NCBI GenBank assembly: GCA_005518205.2
Contig: RFFC02000014.1
Location: 66,572-130,571 of the forward strand
Length of the DNA stretch: 64,000 bases
Direction of reading: 5' to 3'
Origin: Hormoscilla sp. GUM202
Lineage (GTDB): Bacteria; Cyanobacteriota; Cyanobacteriia; Cyanobacteriales; Desertifilaceae
How positions within the stretch are numbered: the first letter of the stretch is position 1; each line of letters opens with the position of its first letter. Shown here in pieces: positions 27,597 to 37,914 of the stretch. The notes beneath the pieces are model-generated. The model was not told the DNA's origin and made no database searches. It worked only from the letters and a program-made list of their open reading frames with translations. The translations under genes and the position numbers were made by a program.

Positions 27597-29618
27597 GGGT
27601 GTAATTAAAAGTGACACTTAGGCATTATTAACCGGTCCGGGGGTTTTACCTCTGTATGACCGGCGGTATCAGATCTCCGCCAGTGATGGCCAGTGGATGG
27701 AACCACTTCTTAGGTGAATTCTGCCTTGACCCTTGAGATTTTTTTACCCTTATGTTATATAATTATTATAGCAGTTCTCAGATTAATGTGATATGCGATT
27801 GGTGAGATTGCTTCGGGGGGTTAACTCTATGAAAGCATAAGTTGAGCGCGGTCATCCCCCTCGCAATGACTTGCTAGGCGATCGAAAATATACCACATCA
27901 ATTTGAGAAATGCAATATAAGTTTACTATGGAGCTAAAGTCCTATGTCTGAATTCATGAATCATAATCAAACGGTTGAACTAACCAGTAGCGCTTATGAA
28001 TTAGCTCTAAGATTGCAGGCTCATCCCAATATATCAGCTCGTGTTTTATCTATTTTAGATCTTGTTGAAAATCCGGATGATAATTGTGAAACAGCGAGCT
28101 TTGCGGAATTAGAAGTTGTCTCGGAACTCCAAAAACTGGGAAATGATGCTCTTCAAGATTGGGCCAATTCCCAAGAGAAAAAAAAAGCCTTAGCTTGTGA
28201 GAAATCTCCTGAGATGCGCCGTCAGAGAAAAAAGCAACTATATTGGTATAGCCTGTTCGGAACTATCCAAGTTATAGAACAAACATTTATTTGCGTAAAA
28301 ACGGAAAAAGTATTTAGACCGTTTTCATCATCGGCCCAAATACATTGTCGAGGTTATTCTTTACCATTACAACGAGCAATTACAGATTTTGGAGCCGATG
28401 TATCTTTTGGAAAAATCCCTGAAAAGCTCAAAGAACATTACGGTATAACTGTACCGATTAGTTCGGCACAAGCGATTACTCAAAAACATGCACATGCGGT
28501 TAAACTATCTCAAAATTTAGCATCCGAAATCCCCCATCGAGATGGAGTAGATCAGATAATTACAGAAATGGATGGCACGATGATTCCAATTGTGAACACG
28601 ACGCCAGCAACCGATGATGTTCAAATTGTCGATCGCCGAAAAAACCGAAAGCTTAGTTGGAAAGAAGCTCGCCTATCACTTGTGGAAATTCCTGGCCAAA
28701 AACAGTCACTTATTGGAGGTACAGTAGGTACTGTTAATGATGCAGGAAACCAATTACTGCATAGTGCAATTCGGGCTGGTATAGGTAGCAATACTAAAGT
28801 TCATGCCATTGGAGATGGAGCCAGTTGGATTGTTAATCAGGTAAGGCGCTTGTTTGGAGAACGTGCTAGCTATCTAATAGATTTTTATCATCTGTGTGAA
28901 TATTTAGCCGCCGCTGCTCCTGGAAATGAACAGCAACAAAAAAAATGGTTGAAACAACAAAAGCAAGATCTCAAAAAAAATCAGCTCCTCAAAGTATTAA
29001 AGAATTTATCAACTCGTATGGAACCAGAACATCTAGCTGATAAATTTGCTCCCGTCCGAGTTTGTACACGATACATCAAAAACCGGCTTGAATACTTAGA
29101 CTACAAAAGTGCTATTGATGCTGATTTACCAATTGGCTCTGGAGAAATTGAGAGCGCACATCGTTATGTAATTCAAAACCGTTTGAAATTAACAGGTTCT
29201 TGGTGGACAGTTGAAAAAGCTGATGATATGTTAGCTTTAAGGATATTAAGAGTTAATAATGATTGGCAATCCTATTGGTTCAATTATTATCAAGAGACTC
29301 CCCTCATCGGCGCCGTCTAACAGTTATTGAGACTCTCACCAGTCACCAGACGACCATCATTTTTCTGCCATGAGAGCGCTCTGAACATATATATAGCATT
29401 TATCAAATAAGTGTGATATTTGGGTAAATCGCTGAAAACCTTATCCTGTCTGAATTTCATCGCACCATGTTATATCACATCAATTTGAGAAACGCAATAA
29501 TATAAATCTCGGGGGTCAATATTGCCAGATATTCACTGGCGATATTAACGCTTGATCCTACCAATTAGTTTTGATGACATCGCCGGTTCATGATTGAGTG
29601 TCACTTTTAATTACACCC
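27597..29618 (+). mobile_element. 2.0-kb insertion sequence (ISLre2/ISKra4-like)
   Basis: Terminal repeats GGGTGTAATTAAAAGTGACA (27597) and its complement ending ACACCC (29618). A 9-bp target duplication CCATTGAGG flanks it at 27588-27596 and 29619-29627. It sits inside the Ca2+-binding repeats of the subtilase gene. The frame arithmetic (3831 bp left after removal) supports these borders. Confidence 0.92.
27944..29320 (+). CDS. DDE transposase of the 2.0-kb IS
   Basis: 458 residues, apparently intact. Catalytic regions: IITEMDGTMIPIV (first Asp), HAIGDGASWIVNQVRRLFGE (second Asp, with DFYHLCEYL) and LPIGSGEIESAHRYVIQNRL (Glu). The layout belongs to the ISKra4/ISLre2 group; I cannot decide between them by reading. 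It shares only the GSGE.ES motif with the 22-kb ISKra4 remnant, so it is a separate element. Its ends and target duplication are complete, so it may still move. Confidence 0.85.
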   Translation: MSEFMNHNQTVELTSSAYELALRLQAHPNISARVLSILDLVENPDDNCETASFAELEVVSELQKLGNDALQDWANSQEKKKALACEKSPEMRRQRKKQLYWYSLFGTIQVIEQTFICVKTEKVFRPFSSSAQIHCRGYSLPLQRAITDFGADVSFGKIPEKLKEHYGITVPISSAQAITQKHAHAVKLSQNLASEIPHRDGVDQIITEMDGTMIPIVNTTPATDDVQIVDRRKNRKLSWKEARLSLVEIPGQKQSLIGGTVGTVNDAGNQLLHSAIRAGIGSNTKVHAIGDGASWIVNQVRRLFGERASYLIDFYHLCEYLAAAAPGNEQQQKKWLKQQKQDLKKNQLLKVLKNLSTRMEPEHLADKFAPVRVCTRYIKNRLEYLDYKSAIDADLPIGSGEIESAHRYVIQNRLKLTGSWWTVEKADDMLALRILRVNNDWQSYWFNYYQETPLIGAV

Positions 29619-31447
29619 CCATTGAGGAGATCGTTACCCGCACCTCCTGCGAGAACATCATTGCCCCCGCCCCCCAGAAGCGTGTCATTGCCATTTTCAC
29701 CCGAGAGGCGATCGCGCCCTGGAGTTCCGGTCAGCAGATCGTCTTCCGTCTCCGTCGAACCACCATCATTACTAGAAGTAACCGACAGCAGATAATCTCC
29801 CATGCTACCCGCAGCAGCGCCCGCCCCCGTGATGGGGTCGTAGTTGCGGGCCCCGGGATTAGATCCGTTCACCCCAATAATATATTCCGTTCCCCCAGTC
29901 ACTGCTACCTGCAAGTAACTGCCGCGAGTCCCGTTATTCTCATCGTCATTGAAAGCAATTTCATTTCCCTCCGCGTCGAACACCCGCAAAAATGTATCCG
30001 CGCTAGGATTTTCTGGGGATATTAGTAAGTTCGTACTGGTGCGAATATCTACCATCCCAGTAATGTCCGGGCGGAAGCGATAGAGGTCGATGTCCGTAGG
30101 CCCGATCGCGAACCCGTCATCTTCCCCAATATTGCCCAACAACTCCGAGTCGATCGCCAGTTCAAGCACGGCGATCTTGTCGATCCTGTCATCGGAAAGA
30201 CTGCTAGTTTCGCTAGGGGAAAGCAGTCGCAGATTCAAGATATAATCACCTTCATCCCCGCCAGAACCGCTACTTAACTGGAAGGGGTCGAAGTTGCCAT
30301 TGCCGGAACCCGTCACTGCCACAAAATAATCCCGGTTGGCCTCAATTGGCAACTGGATCAAGGGGTCAAAAGAATTGCTATCATCATCAAAGGCTAGCTG
30401 ATTCCCGGCGCTATCGAAGATAAAGGCCACCGTATCCGCAGGATCGGCAATGCCCCCTGCCTCGTAAGCATCGATGTTTACTTCCAGAATGCCCCCAGTC
30501 TGCGATCGCACCTTGACCAAGTCCACATCCCGATCGCCCACTTCTAGCAACTGCCCTGTTTCCGGGTTACTGTCCGACCCAATATTCTCCAGTTGCACGA
30601 AAGGCAAACTCACATCAGTAGTAGCTTGAGGTATGCTACCATTCAGGTCGCTATTGGCAAAGCTGACGATCAGATTGTAGGAACCTCCATCTCCCGTCGT
30701 CGGGCGATCGCCGGAACTGGTCGGGTCATAATCTTGATTCAAGAAGTCCGAGATCCCAATATAATAAACCTCTCCCTGTTCTACCGAGGCCCGCAGGAAA
30801 CTATCAGTAGTATGTCCGTTAAAGAAATTGCGATCGACCGGGTCGTCAAACACAAAACCGGGGAAGTTTGAGTCCGCGAACTCGATCGCATTTCCCTCAG
30901 CATCCGTAGCGAGGTCGTCATCGCTGGCCAAGGGACGGCCATTGACCCTGACCTCATTTCCCCCGGCATCGAATATCCGCACAAAGGAGTCCAGGTAGTC
31001 GCTATTAAAGGGCGTGTCAATATCAATTAACAACACCCCATTGTCCGGGGCGACCACTTCAAATAGATCTACATCTGCCACCCCCACAGTCTCGCCGTAG
31101 TCCGCACCAATAAAACCATCAAACTGTACCGGTTCGGTGTCCGTACCCAAATTCACTGCCACCGCCCCCGCGATCGTGCCATTGGGGTCGTCATTAATCA
31201 AGGTAAACTCTAAAGCATAATTCCCCGTATCTCCTGCCAAGTCCGCACTGCCCGCCACAGTGGGGTCGTAAGTACCATTATTGTAATCGCTTACCCCCAC
31301 ATAGTAAACCCCAGGGTCGAGAGAAACATCCAGGCGCGAGAAAGTCCCCTCCCCCCCATCATCATCAACAGCAATTTCCTTGCCCAAGCTATCGAACAGT
31401 CGCAGCAAGCTATCAAAATTATCGGGGTTTTGAGTATGGGAACTCAC
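29588..31447 (-). pseudogene. Middle part of the subtilase: PPC domains and Ca2+-binding repeats
   Basis: Follows the S8 part in the same frame after a single TAG. It holds about four copies of a bacterial pre-peptidase C-terminal (PPC)-like domain, each with a block like VGDRDVDLVKV or DIDLYRFRPD and a block like GNYALEFTL. It ends in glycine/aspartate-rich Ca2+-binding nonapeptides (DRLSGENGNDTLLGGGGNDV) before the IS cuts it. Such regions mediate secretion and stability. A GTG could restart translation, but without a signal its product is unlikely to work. Confidence 0.85.
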
Positions 31448-33178
31448 CTAGATCGTCACATTCCCCCCAGAAGATACCTCAAACCGGAAGATATCTACAT
31501 CCCGATCGCCCACCTCGGTGGAGTTGCCATCAACCCCGATCGCCCCCAACAGGGGTGCCACGGGAGAACCATCCAACACCGGACCCAGGAACGCCCCCGC
31601 GATCGTCCCATTAGAGTCCCCACTTCCCCCCGTAACTGGAGGGGGTGCGTTGCCAGTAAAGCGGCGCTGAATTTCCTTAACCGCTTCATAAACATTCAAG
31701 CGAGGGTAAGATATATTTGTATTATCGACATTATCCTCTTCATCATCCCCATCAAAGATGCTATCTGCAGTCGAGACGATAATTTCCTGCACCTCCGAAG
31801 GGGACAGCAGACGTCCGCCAAACTCCAACGCCGCCTCTTGCATCAGGGCCACAGTTCCCGCTACCATTGGCGATGCCATGCTAGTGCCCGCTGACTCTTC
31901 AGTTCTGTCACCGGGCACTGTACTGTTAATGAAAGCCCCCGGTGCAAAAATTACATTCGGCGCATCCAGACGCTGAGAGAAACTGACAATGCGATCGGTC
32001 CCCGTCGAACGATCGCGTGCCCCATTTTGCCAGCGGACGCCCCTAGTAGTACCATCCTGCCAGACCGCCCCTACCGCCAGGGTACTGTAAATCGCCGGGG
32101 CGGCCAAGTTTTTATATTCATTGTTCTCATAACTATTTCCAGCTGCCGAGACCACAGTAATGCCAGCATCTTCCAGGCGCTGGACATCGTCCTTGAGGAT
32201 ATCAAACACCCGCGACTCCGAACTAAAGAACCCACTGCCCAGAGACATATTCACCGCGACGATATTATATTCATCGCGGTTGTCTAATACCCATTCCAAG
32301 GCATTCTCGATCGTCGAGTTGTAAGCACTACCATTGGGTTCAAACACTTGCAGTCCGATCAAACCCACATCCGGGGCGACGCCAATATTTTCTTCGCTAG
32401 CGCCAACTATCCCCGCCACATGGGTGCCGTGATCGATGCGATCGACTGGATTATTCCCGCCATTAACAAAATCAACCCCCGTGATATAATTTCCCTCCAG
32501 CAGAGAGTGAGTGCGGTCCAAACCCGTATCAATAACCGCCACCCTCACGCCACTGCCATCAATGTCAGCAAACAGGGGGTCATTGCGCAAATCAGTAAGT
32601 CCGATCAAATCAAAAGCAGGGTTAACCCCTGCTGTCGCCTGTTCCAGTTGCAGCACTTGTCCTTCAATAGTCAGGACGACAGTATCATCCTCCTGTTTTA
32701 ATGCCTGTAATGTGCCCGAGTCCAGATCCACACCCCGAACCTGCTGGGCAAAGACTGCCCCCTCATCCCCTTCTGTATCCGTCCGGGACTGCTGCGAGTC
32801 AAGTGCATGTCCCAACTCTTCTAGCAGCACCTCTGCGACGACCTGGATATTATCTGCATGGTCGGTCAGCAGTTCCTGGGATAGATATATCCTGTCGATC
32901 TCCCCTGCGAAAGCCCCCAAAGCACCATTAAGATCGACTGCTGGACGAATTTCAATATCGGGGAAACTGGTCAAGTCGCCAGATGCCCAAGCTCTTGCTA
33001 ATGATATCAGGGGCTGCACGTCTCCGTCAAAAGCCAACTGCATCTTCGCGCCCACATCCGGGTCCCTAGTAAATGTGCTCAGGAGATCCTGGGAAAATTG
33101 CCAAGCTGCATCCAGGGTCTCGGATCCCGTAAAGGTCCCTGGTGCATTCACAACAGGCAGTGATCGATCTCGTGTCAT
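31448..33178 (-). pseudogene. S8 subtilisin-like secreted protease, N-terminal part ended by a stop
   Basis: 576 codons. The N-terminal region (residues 1-170) contains the cyanobacterial block VLLEELGHALDS. The peptidase S8 domain follows with catalytic Asp in AVIDTGLDRTH, His in RIDHGTHVAGIVGA and Ser in AGTSMASPMVAG. The first PPC-like domain then begins but is cut by TAG at 31448-31450 (GGNVTI-stop-VSSHTQ). A truncated product would still contain the whole catalytic domain, so some activity cannot be excluded. The intact gene would encode 1276 residues. Confidence 0.88.
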
Positions 33179-33579
33179 CGCTTTAGTTAGTTATATTGTC
33201 TTTCTACTACTACTTACTCTGGTGGAATGCACCTTTTGAGCCCTTTTTCAGCTTTTATTTACAACTCTTTACATTAATCCTCCCTTTCAAAACCGGACTT
33301 GCAACTTTCATCGCAGGAGGCTCCTGGTTAACGGTCCCTTTTCCTGGGCAGACGTTGGTTGAGTTACCTCTCCCTATCCTTATCTCATGAGGGTTCACCT
33401 TTTCGTGGTTAGCGCTAACGAGGACTACTTTAATGCCTGGCGGAGGGGGGTTCGTGCGGGATAAGGCTTAACCCTTTGGTTGGGGTCGTGCTCGGAATCG
33501 CTTCCCAACCCTCCCTTTCAAAACCGGACTTGCGACTTTCATCGCAGGAGGCTCCTGGTTGGTGAGCCGTTGTCTATGG

Positions 33580-33601
33580 CTGCGCCACGCTGCGCGATCG
33601 G
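33580..33601. repeat. 22-bp ATGG-targeted small dispersed repeat
   Basis: CTGCGCCACGCTGCGCGATC plus GG, inserted after CTATGG in the intron remnant. The homologous sites at about 454 and 38013 read ATGG without the insert. Confidence 0.8.
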
Positions 33602-34066
33602 CAGCCGGTGATTGGATTACTCCGCTCTGGCCTTATCTTCTGGATTTTTTGCCCCTTCTTTTCCCCTTTTCGTACAAGCTAAATTCGTCAAGTCTCTGAA
33701 GGGTGGCGTGAATAACGGGAAAACTGCCAACCCATCCTGTCATCCTTTCCTAACGTGGTCTCTCCCTGGCGTGCTGCTGGGCCTCGACCGCAGCTTTTAC
33801 CTCGCTTGAACTCTAGCTTCGTATATATGCCTCATGGACGTGTCCACTGGCACCGTATCGTTTTAGCGCTCCTTTTCCCTCCGATTTCTCTCCATATCCG
33901 TCCTACGTCAGCGGCGGTCTGGAATCGCAACACCCCTGTCCGTGGTGAGCTGGGTTCCAGCCCACATCCTATCCTGAGCATTACCCCAGGCATTAGCTTT
34001 TTAGGACATCCCTCCCCTGTTGTCTTTCGCTTAACATCTCACTTATCCCCTGGTCGCGTCCAGGAG

Positions 34067-34110
34067 CACCCACCCGGTCGTGTCGCTCCCGCGCACGACA
34101 TGGGTGGGTG
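34067..34110. repeat. CACCCACCC palindrome
   Basis: CACCCACCCGGTCGTG and GCACGACATGGGTGGGTG around GCTCCC, same family as 7076-7117. Confidence 0.75.
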
Positions 34111-35081
34111 TCTCCGGACGCGAAGGCTCCTGCCGGTCCATGGATTGCACAACAGAGGTTATAACGTTCCGTATAATCCATATGATGCTTTTAGGCCTCT
34201 GCAATACCCCGGGAAGATTTTTGTGATACGGAATAACCATGCATAACAGCTATTCACACCTACCCTTGCCTTTTGGCTCCAGCGCATACAGCCTTATTTC
34301 GCTGGTCTAAATTGACGAGGCTTATACAGATTCACTCATCGTTAACCTTGAGCATCTAACAAGCGCGGCGTTTCCGGCGATAGCTGCCAGATTGCCTACA
34401 TTTAAGTCCCTGCTCTCCACCGCCGGTGATGTCACTCCGCAGCAGTTGGGACCGGTGTACCTTCCGTATCCGAAGGATGGGGTTTGAGTAATTACCCACA
34501 ATAAAAACCTCTGACTTTGAGACTATAGTATAACGTGAAACTCAAGTTGGCGTTTGGTTGAGGCACGAAACCAAACCTACAGGTGATGCAATTTTTATTA
34601 TGGGCATTTAATGAGACCTGATATTAACCATTAGATATTTCTCTACCTAGTCTTCTTTAATTTCCCACAATTCCTACAACTCCAATTCCGATCGCCCGAC
34701 GGGAGAAAAGGGCGATCGCTCTTTTTCTCTTTAGCTATAACGGGAGGTGTTACTCAACCTTGAGTCGAAACTCATCGAACTTCACCGCATCTCCATCAGG
34801 TTGACGAGTATCGAAATAATAGCTACTCACCACCCCATTTCCCGTGTCCAAAATACTGAAAACCGTGATATCATTACTAGCAATATAAGGCAAAACCCGG
34901 CCATCTTCTCCCGTGAGTGGGGCAATATTTGGCACCACAGGTTCTAAACCATTCCTCGCGATATCCAGCAGGTACAGAACGCTGTTTATCGAGAGAAGCA
35001 CCGTAACTATTGCCAACGTTAGAAGTTTCTAGGAAATGCATCCCCCTGGGACTAACAAAGCGATTCCACAAATGGGAGTGA

Positions 35082-35128
35082 CCGCTCGCGCAGCGTGGCG
35101 CCAGCCATATCCCTCACGGGAGCGCCAG
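35082..35128. repeat. Two tandem ATGG-targeted small repeats inside the GHSH motif
   Basis: Units at 35082-35104 (23 bp) and 35105-35128 (24 bp). Removing all 47 bases rejoins TATGG and TCACTCCC to encode YGHSHLW. Confidence 0.9.
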
Positions 35129-35907
35129 CCATAGAAAACTAACTGCACTCCCGCTGATTCTAACAGAGGCATGACATCCCGAATGATGTAATCTGCTTCC
35201 TTGGGGTACTCGTAACGTACAGCAGTGATATTGCCAGCAGCATCGAGATCGATCGCCTGGACGGGGTCAGTGTAAGCAGGCACAATATTGTCACCCCGGG
35301 AATGGGGCGGGTGATGAAACATGACAAGTTTATACTTGGCCTGCTGAAACTCCAGACTCTCCAGTTCACTTTTCAGCCAATTATACTGGGGACTTCCCCG
35401 TTTAATGGGTTCAAAGATATGCTGTCCGTAACCCCAATTAACAGGATTTTGCAAATCCCGATCGCCTGCGGCTGCGCGCAGCGCAATCGGACTCGCGAAA
35501 CCTGCCCTTAGCATGCTTGGCCAGACTGGGGGTACGCCACATATTAGTAATGTAAGGCACCACCAAGCGCAGGTCACCAAAGGTAACAGCGTAGTAGAGC
35601 GCCCCGCCGGGACTATTCTGGGGTAAGGTGACCTCAGCTTCGTGACGCCAGATATTTCGCTCTGTGGTAATTTGGTAAATCTGACCGTCCTGAGTTTGGT
35701 TTGCGGGATTTTTGGTCTTCCCGGGCCCGACTCAGCTTGATGGTCCTGGCAATGGCAGTGCGTGAGAACCTTTCACCATAGGCGACTTGATGGTCAACAC
35801 CTGGAAACTCAGTAAACCAAACCACTCGCACCGTGGTCTCAGTCGGTAGTTGCAGAAACGGGTCCGTCAAGAGTTGAGATGATTGCATGGGAGTGAGTAC
35901 CTGGTGT

Positions 35908-35953
35908 CCGCTCGCGCAGCGTGGCGCCAGCCATTCGCGCAGCGTGGCGCCAG
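35908..35953. repeat. Two tandem 23-bp ATGG-targeted small repeats
   Basis: Units at 35908-35930 and 35931-35953. Removing the 46 bases rejoins AACAATGG and ACACCAGG, which gives the continuous reading INNGHQVLTPMQS. Confidence 0.9.
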
Positions 35954-36136
35954 CCATTGTTAATCAGCAAAACCGATAGTAACAGCAAGATGATGCTGGC
36001 TAGGAGAAGAGTGCCGTTGTTGAACTACGCGAGCATAGCTAATCTGCGGTCCAGATGCGATCGCACTATAGCAGATCGCCAAAAAAGTCCGCTAACCTAG
36101 CGGTCAGCGGACTCTATAACCGGTTCTATATGACCA

Positions 36137-36210
36137 TCGGAGCGGCGGGATTTGAACCCACGACCCCCACTACCCCAAAGTGGTGCGCTACCAAGCTGCG
36201 CTACGCCCCG
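36137..36210 (-). tRNA. tRNA-Pro (GGG)
   Basis: 74 nt on the minus strand. Acceptor CGGGGCG pairs with CGCTCCG (one wobble). The D arm is GCGCAGCTTGGTAGCGC. The anticodon stem CCACT/AGTGG encloses the loop TTGGGGT, so the anticodon is GGG. The T arm is GTGGG TTCAAAT CCCGC. The discriminator is A; CCA is not encoded. Confidence 0.95.
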
Positions 36211-36250
36211 ACATTTAATATCCTAACACATCCTAACACAGAGATCGGGA

Positions 36251-36616
36251 TTAGAAAACATTAATTTTCTGAATTTCTCGAATTAAATCTGGAACTACCG
36301 ACGGCGACCATTCCCCCTCGCACCGGCGTCCCGCGTTTAAGATAAAGTGAAGACTGTAGGCGTCAGGATAGCCGGAGACCTCCATCCAGAGTAAATCGCT
36401 TTGGGCTTCACAGGTAATTTTCTCGGAGTCCATCAGCATATCGGCCATCTGGTTCATACTTTCGGACAGTTGGTCTAGTAACTGGCAAAATTCCTGCCAT
36501 TCCGCCTGAGTCAGTTCGATCGCCCAGCGATCGCCACCCAATAAACCCTGATGTTCAGATGCTGCCATATTCCTGCCGATGCGCCAACCCGTGCCACTCT
36601 TGATTATACGTTCCAT
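36251..36616 (-). CDS. DUF1818 family protein
   Basis: A 121-residue protein limited to cyanobacteria and plastids. It has the family blocks IIKSGTGWRIG, GGDRWAIELTQAEWQEFCQL, CEAQSDLLWMEVSGYPDAYS and LHFILNAGRRCEGEW. It is predicted soluble, with unknown function. It lies near rpoZ, as often in cyanobacteria, with the disrupted small gene between. The tRNA-Pro follows 40 bp downstream. Confidence 0.9.
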   Translation of the reverse strand: MERIIKSGTGWRIGRNMAASEHQGLLGGDRWAIELTQAEWQEFCQLLDQLSESMNQMADMLMDSEKITCEAQSDLLWMEVSGYPDAYSLHFILNAGRRCEGEWSPSVVPDLIREIQKINVF

Positions 36617-36976
36617 AGATTTCCCCTTCCTAATGCTAATAATTGCCCTTTAGGATCTAGGCGGATGGGACTGCTACTTTACCGCTACCGGTTGGACTGC
36701 TCGACGACCTTAGCGGTCCGTGACTCTACTCACCCAACTGGATTACGGTCGATCGCAAGGGATTCATTTTCAGCTCACCTCTGAGAATTATCACCCTTGT
36801 GCCCTCAGGAGATCGCCACTGGCTACAGAGTTTCACGGGAAGAACCGTTCCGTTCCCAGACAAAACCATAGAAACAAGGAAATATCAAATTTTATAACAG
36901 TAATAATATTACTATCTGATACATCGAGAAAGGCATTGCATCTCGCTGTTGTCTATTTAAGCCAGATATCGCCGCT
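36617..36976. other. Intergenic, nothing recognised
   Basis: 360 bp between DUF1818 and the disrupted small gene. No convincing gene, RNA or strong repeat seen. Confidence 0.5.
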
Positions 36977-37277
36977 TTATCTCCATTTTTCGCCCAACAG
37001 GTCATGGCCCGGATAGATCGATTCACTGATAAATTCATTCGCATCTAGATAATCAGCCAGAGTGAGCTTCCAATCTAAGCGATAATTGGGAGGGCGACTT
37101 TTGACGAATATGTGATACCGGATCGAGCGTCGCATCAGGGTATTATCTGCATCCACCTCACCCGTTTCCCTGAGGACATAGTGATTCTCTTTAGGTAAGT
37201 CTGGCAATTTTTCATAGACTACGCGCCAAACCTGATTGGGTCCGATCCGCCGTTGCGCCGGTGCTGCTGGAGACTGT

Positions 37278-37300
37278 CCGCTCGCGCAGCGTGGCGCCAG
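37278..37300. repeat. 23-bp ATGG-targeted small repeat, copy in 36977 gene
   Basis: Minus strand: TTATGG, the 23-bp unit, then ACAGTC. Removal gives YGQSPAAP. Confidence 0.9.
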
Positions 37301-37339
37301 CCATAACTCCCGTTGGGACTGGTTCTGACAAAGGTTAAC

Positions 37340-37362
37340 CCGCTCGCGCAGCGTGGCGCCAG
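37340..37362. repeat. 23-bp ATGG-targeted small repeat, second copy in 36977 gene
   Basis: Minus strand: CATATGG, the same 23-bp unit, then GTTAACC. Removal gives AYGLTFVRTSPNG. Confidence 0.9.
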
Positions 37363-37594
37363 CCATATGCTAGGGCTGCTGCGGGTAGTAAACTGTTCTT
37401 GAGAGTATGGTGTTGCATATTTTCGGGATGATGGTTGCGACCTTGCGTTTCATAGCGGAGGGGTCCCTGCGCCTGTTGCTGGCTAGACGAAGTGCTGCGC
37501 AGCAGCTAGTGCCCTTAGCGCTAGATCATCTATCCAGCCAGATATGATGATCGCCTGAAATTATGCTAGTCACGGCATGGTAGGTGGTCACTAT

Positions 37595-37822
37595 TCACTC
37601 TCGAATTATTTCCGGTTCGCTTAACTCGTCAGACATCTCGATTATAGCCTGGAGAACAGGCTTCGTCTTGGGTTCTTCCAGACTATCAAAATCTTCATAG
37701 CGCCGACGATGGGCGCGGCGAGCCACTTGCACGGTAATCCGGTAGCGATTGGAGGCCGCACCGATCAGTTCTGCGCCCCGACCGATCAGTTCAGCGCTAT
37801 CAACGACAGAACGCTTGCCCAT
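37595..37822 (-). CDS. rpoZ: RNA polymerase omega subunit
   Basis: 75 residues, matching the cyanobacterial omega protein: [31 protein letters not shown] and the tail [18 protein letters not shown]. Omega helps assemble RNA polymerase and, in cyanobacteria, affects sigma-factor recruitment. The length is normal. Upstream DNA is disrupted by a group II intron remnant about 95 bp away, so its original promoter may be altered. Confidence 0.94.
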   Translation of the reverse strand: MGKRSVVDSAELIGRGAELIGAASNRYRITVQVARRAHRRRYEDFDSLEEPKTKPVLQAIIEMSDELSEPEIIRE

Positions 37823-37826
37823 AGAA

Positions 37827-37914
37827 TTAACTGGTTTTCTGATTGACTTGCTGGATATAGTTTATCACCGCTTCTAAAAATCTCTGCATATCTAGGCAAG
37901 CCGCCATGCTTTGG
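37827..37914 (-). pseudogene. 3' end of an unknown gene cut by an intron remnant
   Basis: Minus-strand codons read [20 protein letters not shown] and VNQKTS before a stop just ahead of rpoZ. The 5' part is separated or lost at the 3' border of the intron remnant. I do not recognise it. Confidence 0.4.

Larger units (their letters stand above)
33271..34492 (-). mobile_element. ORF-less group II intron remnants, at least two domain V copies
   Basis: Domain V-like hairpins on the minus strand lie at about 33283-33330 and 33512-33560 (both containing CCTCCTGCGATGAAAGT). The conserved block ACTTAAATGTAGGCA lies near 34400. The 5' GTGCG end is absent, so the longer copy is 5'-truncated near 34492. 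A 22-bp ATGG-targeted repeat sits at 33580-33601 and a 34067-34110 palindrome lies inside. No reverse transcriptase remains. Confidence 0.6.
34750..36020 (-). pseudogene. Secreted metallophosphatase, decayed and hit by small repeats
   Basis: Remnants in order: a signal anchor (TLLLASIILLLLSVLLINNG), an N-terminal domain (LQLPTETTVRVVWFTEFPG; YQITTERNIWRHEAEVTLPQ), then metallophosphoesterase blocks YKLVMFHHPPHSRG and VQLVFYG, and a C-terminal domain ending at 34750 (NDITVFSILDTGNGVVSSYY). The central first metal-binding motifs are deleted. Two tandem small repeats (35082-35128) split the motif FYGHSHLW exactly at G/H, and two more (35908-35953) lie after the signal anchor. Another frameshift is near 35710. 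It cannot make an active enzyme. Confidence 0.85.
36977..37418 (-). pseudogene. Small exported hypothetical protein, disrupted twice by a 23-bp repeat
   Basis: It starts MQHHTLKNSLLPAAALAYG at 37418, which looks like a short export signal. The rest reads PNQVWRVVYEKLPDLPKENH, with RRSIRYHIFVKSRPPNYRLD and an end LLGEKWR. Two copies of the same 23-bp repeat (37340-37362 and 37278-37300) break the frame. Deleting both leaves 396 bp, an open frame of 131 codons plus stop. An ATG made by the first repeat (37366) gives a chimeric frame MAGATLRE..., which may be annotated instead. I do not recognise the family. Confidence 0.75.

Noticed and set aside
27258-27608. 116-codon plus-strand open frame
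   Set aside because: It is the antisense of the subtilase C-terminal fragment, whose minus-strand translation gives clear Ca2+-binding repeats.
29594-33239. Several long plus-strand frames opposite the subtilase
   Set aside because: GC-rich Asp/Gly coding produces open antisense frames. The minus strand carries the S8 catalytic triad.
35634-35957. Separate gene starting MAGATLREWLAPRCASG
   Set aside because: The first residues come entirely from small repeats. The real frame belongs to the phosphatase pseudogene, as shown by removal of 46 bases.
36977-37366. Gene start at the MAGATLRE codon
   Set aside because: The ATG was created by the 23-bp repeat. The earlier ATG at 37418 gives a continuous frame once both repeats are removed.
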